Of a stretch of 64,000 bases of DNA, positions 57,476-64,000 are shown piece after piece. The stretch is from Leptasterias polaris (taxonomy: Eukaryota; Echinodermata; Asteroidea; Forcipulatida; Asteriidae): assembly GCA_037783415.1 (NCBI GenBank), contig JAZGTN010000236.1:1364001-1428000 (forward strand). The letters are read 5' to 3'. Position numbers and translations under genes: made by a program. The notes beneath the pieces were generated by a model. It was not told the DNA's origin. It ran no database searches and worked only from the letters and a program-made list of their open reading frames with translations. Position 1 is the stretch's first letter; the number at the start of each line of letters is the position of its first letter.

Positions 57476-57690
57476 CTCCAGTCGAACCAGCTTTGCTAAA
57501 TTGAATGACGATATGCTAAATTGAACACAGTGCTAAACGAATTTGAATGCCTCAAAACGAAATTGAATGCCCGAATTCTGAATTTGAAACGCAGTAAAAA
57601 CTGGAGAGGCAAAATTCGAACGCACGAAAATGAAATCGGCTGCTCATTTTCCGAATTTGACCGAGAAAACCTATATATAATTATATTTAT

Positions 57691-57896
57691 GATAATAACA
57701 CTATTGAGCGCCGGTATCCATTAAGTCTTGCTCATGGCGTGGAACAAAACACTTATAAAAAATTAAAAAAATTACAGAAAAACATATATTTATCAATTAA
57801 ACGGTACTCCTATAATAAATCATGAAATGTCATGGCAAAATAAATAATCCACAAATCGAAGTTCAAATAAGTATGTTTAAGTATGAAATATTTAAA
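57691..57896. other. AT-rich spacer
   Basis: Separates the inverted-repeat element from the telomere-like block; nothing recognised. Confidence 0.35.
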
Positions 57897-57984
57897 AAGT
57901 TCGTTCAAGGAGAAGGTAGTGAAATGGAGCAGTCCTTATTACATCAGTAAGTGGTTATAATCTAACCCTAACCCTAACCCTAAT

Positions 57985-58021
<37 letters not shown>

Positions 58022-58040
58022 CTAACCCTAACCCTAACCC
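57897..58040 (+). repeat. Composite unit copy 1 with interstitial telomere-like tract
   Basis: GTGAAATGGAGCAGTCC and CAGTAAGTGGTTATAATCT lead directly into CCCTAA repeats (57961-58040; about 12 copies with a few variants). The same leader occurs before telomere-like tracts at 60.3, 60.6 and 60.9 kb. Confidence 0.88.
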
Positions 58041-58365
58041 AGCAAGCCCATATGGGCCCCATATGGGCCAGAATATGGGCCCCATGTGGGGATAACCCAT
58101 ATGGGGCCCTGTGGATCCTGCACCCGGGATTCATATGGGGCCCATATGGGATGGCCCATAACCCATATGGGGCCCATATGGTTCCCATATGGGTTGGCCC
58201 AGATAACCCGTCTGGGATACATCTGGGGCCCATCTGGGTTATCCCATATGGGCATTACCTGGGATTCGTATGGGCATTCTGGGCCAAAATGAGGGTCCCA
58301 TGTGGGTAGCGTACATATGGGGCCCATGTGGGGCCCATATGGGCCAGCCCAGATACCCTTATAAT
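58041..58365. repeat. Palindromic CCCATATGGG cluster 1
   Basis: About 20 copies or variants of the self-complementary GGCCCATATGGGCC motif, some as CCATCTGGG or CCATGTGGG. Spacing is irregular. Open frames on both strands here (repeated GPIW, GPYG) reflect lack of stops in the motif. Confidence 0.92.
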
Positions 58366-59089
58366 ATATTCAAGTAATTATTTAATGTTAATGATAAGTC
58401 TATAATTATATGAACGATTACATGTATACTAATCTACAATACCACTAAATACAAACTATATTACTCATTTATAATATGGTGTATAAGTATATACCTTTAC
58501 CTACTGGGCATGTATTATATATATAGTCCACAAACTGAAGACCTACAGTCATGGTTAACAGTTTTTTTTTATTAAAAATGTCATTATTTGAATTAGCTTG
58601 TTTTAAATGAAAGCGTCTAATTGTAAATTTTATGTATGCATTTTTCTTATAGACGAATATCTTACAAAAAAGTACAAAAACAACTTTACAGAGCTAAATT
58701 TCACTAAATTGTTTTTACAAAATATTAAAAACACACTACTTCAATGCCCTGTCCCATAAATTTGCATATTGCCAATATGGGTTTGCCCAGGTCTTACCCA
58801 TATAGTACCCATATGGGTCTTTGCATATTCTAACCCCAAAGTTTGCTTAGGTCGTGCTTATAGGATAACCAAATGAACCTTTTCATATCAATGCACACAA
58901 GGGATTGCTTAAAGGTAATTCCTATTCTTATGTGGGCCTTTCCATAAATGTTTCATCCAAGTTTTTTCCGGAGAAAATTACAAAATCCATTGGAAGGGTC
59001 ATCAACCCTTGGGCTTGCTAAACTAGACAATTATCTAAACTATAATATTAACCCCGTAATGGCCGAGGTCTTTCTTTGTATTATCTTTG
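58366..59089. other. AT-rich spacer between palindromic clusters
   Basis: Contains isolated CCCATATGGG / CCCATATAG copies near 58775-58820. No gene recognised. Confidence 0.5.
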
Positions 59090-59825
59090 CCCAGGTCTTT
59101 TTAATACCACCCATATGAGCCTTCCTGCCCATATGGGATTGTCCATATTTTCCCACTATTTGGTCTTTTGAATCTTAGCCCATATGGGAATTAAATGCCC
59201 ATGTTTTCCCATATGATAACCACACGGGACAATGCATATTTTGCCCATATGGGCTAGCCCATGTTTTCCCCACACGAAACCCATATGGGCCCCTTCATAT
59301 TCTGCCCATATGGGATTGTCCATGTTTTCCCCATCTGATATGGGCCAATTCATTTTGTGCCCATATGGGGCAATCCCTTGTTTTCCCCATATGATACCCA
59401 TATGGGACACTGCATATTTTGCCCATATGGGTTAGCCCATGTTTTCCACATATGATACCCATATGGGCCACTTCATATTCTGCCCATATGGGATTGCCCA
59501 CATTTTCCCCATATGATACCCATATGGGCCGTTGCATATTCTGCCCATATGGGCTAGCCCATGTTTTCCCCATATGATACCCATATATGGGCCACTGCAT
59601 ATTCTGCCCATATGGGATTGCCCATGTTCTCCCCATATGATACCCATATGGGACACTGCATATTTTGCCCATATGGGCTAGCCCATGTTTTTCCCATATG
59701 GGCCCCATATGGGAATATTCCCCATAACCCACACCCATAAGGGCCCAATATGGGTACCATATGGGTTGGCCCAGGTCCATATGGCCCAGATATTTCCCAT
59801 ATGGGCCCCATATGGGCTTGCTACC
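59090..59825. repeat. Palindromic CCCATATGGG cluster 2 with about 60-bp higher-order unit
   Basis: CATGTTTTCCCCATATGATA followed by CCCATATGGGCCACTGCATA and TTCTGCCCATATGGGCTAGC recurs about nine times from 59205 to 59690 at intervals of about 57-64 bp. The 59700-59825 end returns to the irregular form of cluster 1. An open minus-strand frame of 161 codons (59295-59780) is a by-product of the near-60-bp, stop-free unit. Confidence 0.92.
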
Positions 59826-60235
59826 TGGGTAACCCTAACCCTAACCCTAACCCTAACCCTACCCCTAACCCTAACCCCTAAACCTAAACCTAAACCTAAA
59901 CCTAAACCTAAACCTAACTCTAACCCTAATCCAAACCCTAACTCTAACCCTAAACCCAAACCCAAACCCAAACTCAAACCCAAACCCAAACCCTAATCCA
60001 AACCCTAATCCTTCTTACCCTAACCGCTAATTCTAACCCTAACCCATATACTTAACCCTGACCTTGATCCCAACCTAAGCCATAACCCTAACCCTAACCC
60101 TAACCCTAACCCTAACCCAAACCCTAACTCTAACCCTTACCCTAACCCTGTAACCCTAACCTAGATCCTTAACCCTGACCTTGATCATAACATAAACATA
60201 ACCCTGCCCTAACCCTAATCCTAACACGAACCCCT
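59826..60235 (+). repeat. Degenerate telomere-like tract
   Basis: CCCTAA repeats grade into CCTAAA and CCCAAA variants and back. Orientation (CCCTAA on +) is the same as in the tract at 57961-58040. Confidence 0.92.
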
Positions 60236-60239
60236 TAAT

Positions 60240-61060
60240 ACACTGTAATATTATATTCAGGACGTAAAATCAGGACTAATCCATTTCACGTGGCAAACAC
60301 AAGTGAAATGAAACATATTTCAGTAAGTGGTTATAATCTAACCTTACACCTACCCTAACCCTAACTCTAACCATTTTCTTACCGTTAACCCTAACCCGTA
60401 TCCTTAACCATCCAAACATAAACCCTAACCCTAACCCTTACCCTAACCCTAACCATAACCCTGTTATATAATATAACTATAGGACGTAAAATCTGGATTC
60501 ATCCACCTGACGAGGCAAAAACAAGTGAAATGGAACAGTCCATACTTCAGTAATAGTTATAATATAACCTTATACCTGACCCTAACTCTGATTCTAAACC
60601 TAACCCTAACCCTGACACTAACCATAAACCTAACCCTGACCCTATTCAAAGCCTAAACAAGAACCTTTATTCTAATTCTAAACCCTGAGCTTAACCCTAA
60701 CTCTAACCTATCCCTAACCCTGACCCCCGACCCTAACTTTAAACCTAAACCTATCCCAAACCCAAACCCTGGCTCAAACGCCTAACCCTTACCCTAACAT
60801 AGGATATGATCACGAGGTGAAATCTGGACTATTCCATTTCACAAGTCAAAAACAAGTGAATTGGAACAGTTCATATTTCAATGAATGATTATAATCTAAC
60901 CTTATACCAAACCTTAACCCTATCCCTAAACCTAACCCTAACCCCGGCCCTAACCCTATCCCTGACGCTAACACTAACCTAACACTGGCACTAACCCTAA
61001 CATTGACCATAACCCCTTACCCTGACAAAAAAGCTCTAACCTGACCCAAACCCTGAAATA
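60240..61060 (+). repeat. Subtelomere-like composite units, three more copies
   Basis: Leaders at about 60248-60345, 60478-60570 and 60798-60905 share GGACGTAAAATC(A/T)GGA, TCCA(T/C)(T/C)T, AAACAAGTGAA(A/T)TGGAACAG and CAGTAA-TGGTTATAATCTAA, and each runs into degenerate CCCTAA sequence. With copy 1 at 57.9 kb there are four. Confidence 0.85.
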
Positions 61061-63120
61061 AAACATAGCGAGTTTACTCTTCATATTATAACAGAAGAGT
61101 AACTTAATTCAAATGTTGAATGGCCGTGGTAGTGAACATTATGTTATATAGTAAAGGAACAAGTTTTTAGTTTAAGTGGCCGCACCAAAAACGCAAAATA
61201 GTGTAACACCACATGTTCACGTAATTTTACTGCAATGTACATGTATATGTACCGACTACGAATGCATTCAACACCACTGCTGGTAAAATTGTGTATTGTC
61301 GACAATCCAATGAGTTTGCAATGTAAACCAAACACCATGCCTAATTCACAAACTCATACATTTGAAGTTAAACTTAACTGAACCTTGAAACATCAGACAA
61401 TTGAACTTTAACATAAAGACGGCACCTAAACATTACGTCATGATAACGTCGTGATCAGGTGTCAAATAAGATAAATCTAAGTTCTTCCAACAATGAACAA
61501 ACATATACCTACGTTTTGCCAACGTTAAAAAATAGACCTGTCAAACTGCATAACATTTCCCGACGTACTCTGTCGCATCTATGCATCTACATTTGAACCC
61601 ATCATTTATTGCCGTTTGCTTACAAATTGAGCTAAGCTGACTGCATAAACTTTCAAGTACCGCTCCCTAACATTTTCTTTGTTCAATTCAACCCAAAATT
61701 ATTTAAAATTAACTCAGTCAGTTTCCCTTACGAACGGTTTATTACTTGATATTTGAAATAAAAAGTCACATTCCCTTAAGGTGACCTTGACCCCTATGCG
61801 CCCTCTCCTGTCGCTTCCCAGGTTGAACCGAAGTTGGATTTGATCCCGGCGATATAGCTCCTGACTGGCAACCCAAAAAAACCTCTCTAGTGCATTGGTG
61901 CATTTTTTCCAAAAACTCAACCCAAAACTATTAATACTTGCCGATGTTCTCTGAAGTGTGAAAACCATGAATAGGGAATGCAGTGTAATAGCGGAACAAC
62001 AACGTAAGTATCAATAACTGCCAGGTAATGTTGCCCGGGCGTGTGGAAGGGTTCAGTCTGTGTGTGCACGTAAACACAGCATAGCAATCCACGACATCAT
62101 CAGTGGTTTAACCTGACCCGACCTGTCTCGATCGGAAAAGTGTGTCGGTGCATGTACATGTACACTGTGAACACTACACTGTAAATGGCTGGCAAACACC
62201 GGAGCTGCAGACTTAAATAAAACTACAAGGTTTCGAACAGAAACTGGAATTGTCTTGTTTAAAGGTGGGTCAGATTTCGTTTAAGGAAAAACTCATTTTG
62301 CATTGTTCTAAAATGTTTTGGTTTAAAAAAGGGGAGGGAGGAATCCGTCAAAGTTGTCGGTGATTGAAAACTAAAAATAAAATGTTGACTGGATCCAGAC
62401 ATTCTCATGTCTCATACGCCATGTACCAACAATTTTGCCTGTATTTTCTGCAGGGTGTATAGCTCAAGAGCATCTTCGAAAGTATCAAACTTTTAGATCT
62501 TCTATTTTCAAAATAGTATATTATTTGTAAAAAATTGTGGCAATTTTTTAGCATGATAAAACATACGGCTAGGGAAGATAGTTCCATTATTCTTCATTTT
62601 GGTGTCTCTTCGGTTTGGACGAAGAGTCCAAAAAAGACGTTTCGAAAGTGTTAGACCAATTTGAAAATGACAGTGTGACAGGTGAAAAATGTATGGTCTT
62701 GTTTTCTTTGCTTAGGTTGCTTAATTCTCTATTACTTAACAAATAGGTATATTTACTCTATCATATTTACTTTTCTTTTTCATCCATGCCATTACATTTC
62801 AAATTACAGTTTATTGGATCTGTGGGAAAGTTCTACAGCCAATCTGATCTTATGCACCCACGAGACTCTCAGGGTCATTGTTTATTGGAACTTGAGAAAC
62901 CACCAGTAGCACTAGACTAATTTACATATTCCTTTGATAATTGTTCATGTTTATTCATTAGTTAGTCATAGCCCAGGGAATGCAGTGCTTGATTCCTGTG
63001 GGTCTTTTTTCATATTCTTAATTCAGTTGGTTGCAAGACTAATTCACTCTGTAAGGAGCGCACAGTTTAAGATATAGTTTTGTACAGCGCTGGCTGCGCG
63101 CGGTTTCCACTGTGGGAAAA
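61061..63120. other. Intergenic sequence, no gene recognised
   Basis: AT-rich; open frames below 90 codons with no domain. No supported feature. Confidence 0.35.
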
Positions 63121-63369
63121 ATGGAAATTAAACATTACACCTTCATCACAATGCTGTTTCCTGACTTGATTTTTGGCCCTGTTACATTTGGCGTCGTAGA
63201 CAGGATCAAGTCTATTTCACCATCACAGTGGAAGAACCCCGGCCAGCGCTGCAGTTTGTACCTGTTTGCCATGCTGTATCCACAAAGAACTGATCAACTC
63301 AAAGTTTTGGATGGGAGGTACACGAAGGAGGAAGGAGCTGATTTCATTGAGCTGGTCCTTGCTCTATGA
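63121..63369 (+). CDS. Hypothetical 82-codon frame, possibly an exon or pseudogene
   Basis: ATG at 63121 opens MEIKHYTFITMLFPDLIFGP, then DRIKSISPSQWKNPGQRCSL and GRYTKEEGADFIELVLAL, ending TGA. Composition is protein-like and less AT-biased than the surroundings, but I recognise no family with confidence. The sequence after it (to about 63990) is also less AT-rich without a clear frame, which would fit a decayed element or a non-coding exon. Confidence 0.25.
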   Translation: MEIKHYTFITMLFPDLIFGPVTFGVVDRIKSISPSQWKNPGQRCSLYLFAMLYPQRTDQLKVLDGRYTKEEGADFIELVLAL

Positions 63370-64000
63370 TTGAGACAATCACCAGCGGATCTCTACCAAA
63401 AGGCATTGATGGATAAAGAATGAAGAGAGAGAGAAACAGAGATCGGACTGGATGGGCATGCTGTGGACAGCAGAGCTAGGTTGTGATCGATACAGGAGGT
63501 GGATGTGCAGCTAACCATGTACATGAACATCATGTAGCATGTGTGACTATCTTATGGAGGTAGTCGGGAAACTGGCATTCAGATGAGCTACTTGCTTCAC
63601 CTGTAATCGTCTTTTTCTCTGTTGTGGGAACATGGATAGACATCAGTTCGTTTCTCTGGAGGGAAGGATGGTAGTTGTGGTTGACGGAATTAGCGAGGAC
63701 ATATCACACAGCGTTATGCGGTGGTAATTAGACCGTGTTGGGAGCCGTACCATGACATTGAGGTGACCCGTCAAGGGACCCAATGGGTGGAGGAAGGCAA
63801 TCATGCCAACAGTCTCCATTGTTTCTGCTTGAGATCATGGTGTTCCTCGGAGAAGCATTCTGTGCACAACTATACTATCACAGCAGAGTATCCAAAGCCG
63901 ATTCATTCGTTGATACTTCATTTTTTCAGCATCAAGGACATCCGCTGCGTATTCCAGTCCCTGTCCTTGTACATTTCATCAACTTTTGACACTAATCACT
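63370..64000. other. Moderate-GC sequence, no gene recognised
   Basis: No splice pattern or domain that I can support; may belong to the same unit as 63121-63369. Confidence 0.3.

Larger units (their letters stand above)
55090..57690. mobile_element. Element bounded by inverted repeats, with a nested RT fragment
   Basis: The left edge reads TATAGGTTTTCTCGGTCAAT, TTCGGCAAATGAGCAGCCAA; the right edge on the minus strand reads TATAGGTTTTCTCGGTCAAA, TTCGGAAAATGAGCAGCCGA. Inside both edges the sequence continues for about 200 bp as irregular CATTCAATTTCG-type subrepeats. The interior holds a short possible DNA-binding frame (55502-55624) and a minus-strand non-LTR fragment that looks like a later insertion. 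Both flanks are TATA-rich, so a short TA-type target duplication is possible but not certain. The inferred class is a non-autonomous DNA transposon. Confidence 0.65.

Noticed and set aside
58052..59811. Both-strand frames with GPIW / GPYG / HMG repeats
   Set aside because: Several frames on both strands are open at once because the CCCATATGGG motif lacks stops; nothing favours one.
59685..59996. Frames rich in GLGLG or KPKPK at the telomere-like tracts
   Set aside because: Direct translation of degenerate CCCTAA repeats; no start context or conservation.

Overview
The window looks like nuclear DNA of an AT-rich metazoan, probably a marine invertebrate deuterostome such as an echinoderm. Supporting signs are a gene split by GT-AG introns, TTAGGG-type telomere-like tracts, tRNA-derived SINEs with a TATATAGCGC/CAAGGCGCTT tail, many short inverted-repeat (MITE-like) elements, and fragments of non-LTR retrotransposons. 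The animal assignment is firm; the phylum is an inference from repeat style.

Left half (about 1.2-32.0 kb): one gene dominates. Eleven exons on the + strand (1250-31647) encode all but the N-terminus of a carnitine O-palmitoyltransferase 2-like protein (CPT2), the mitochondrial inner-membrane enzyme that regenerates long-chain acyl-CoA from acylcarnitine. All ten splice junctions keep phase. Intron 2 is about 19 kb and is almost wholly a 34-bp tandem array of roughly 530 units (2078-20650), with duplications whose offsets are whole multiples of 34 bp and two embedded copies of a piece of intron 1. Exon 4 carries an in-frame TGA where the family has arginine, and the catalytic-histidine and Asn-Pro motifs have diverged, so the gene may be a nonsense allele, an assembly error or a decaying copy. 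Intron 6 (5.7 kb) and intron 9 hold other degenerate tandem repeats.

Middle (32-47 kb): MITE-like elements, a complete tRNA-derived SINE, an inverted, frameshifted copy of CPT2 exon 5 plus intron 5, a second SINE, a hairpin element, a possible first exon of an unidentified minus-strand gene near 39.0 kb, a 5'-truncated and frameshifted non-LTR retrotransposon (39.4-42.3 kb), a 150-bp tandem repeat, and two inverted arrays of one 21-bp unit that resemble a foldback element.

Right (47-64 kb): mostly AT-rich sequence without recognisable genes. It contains a diverged tandem duplication (51 kb), a MITE (53.3 kb), and an inverted-repeat-bounded element (55.09-57.69 kb) that encloses a short possible DNA-binding reading frame and a minus-strand reverse transcriptase fragment. 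After it comes a 3-kb block in which telomere-like CCCTAA tracts flank dense palindromic CCCATATGGG repeats, followed by several copies of a subtelomere-like composite unit. Beyond 61.1 kb no gene could be assigned.

No operon-like or multi-gene system is visible. The unusual content is the repeat architecture in and beside the CPT2-like gene.
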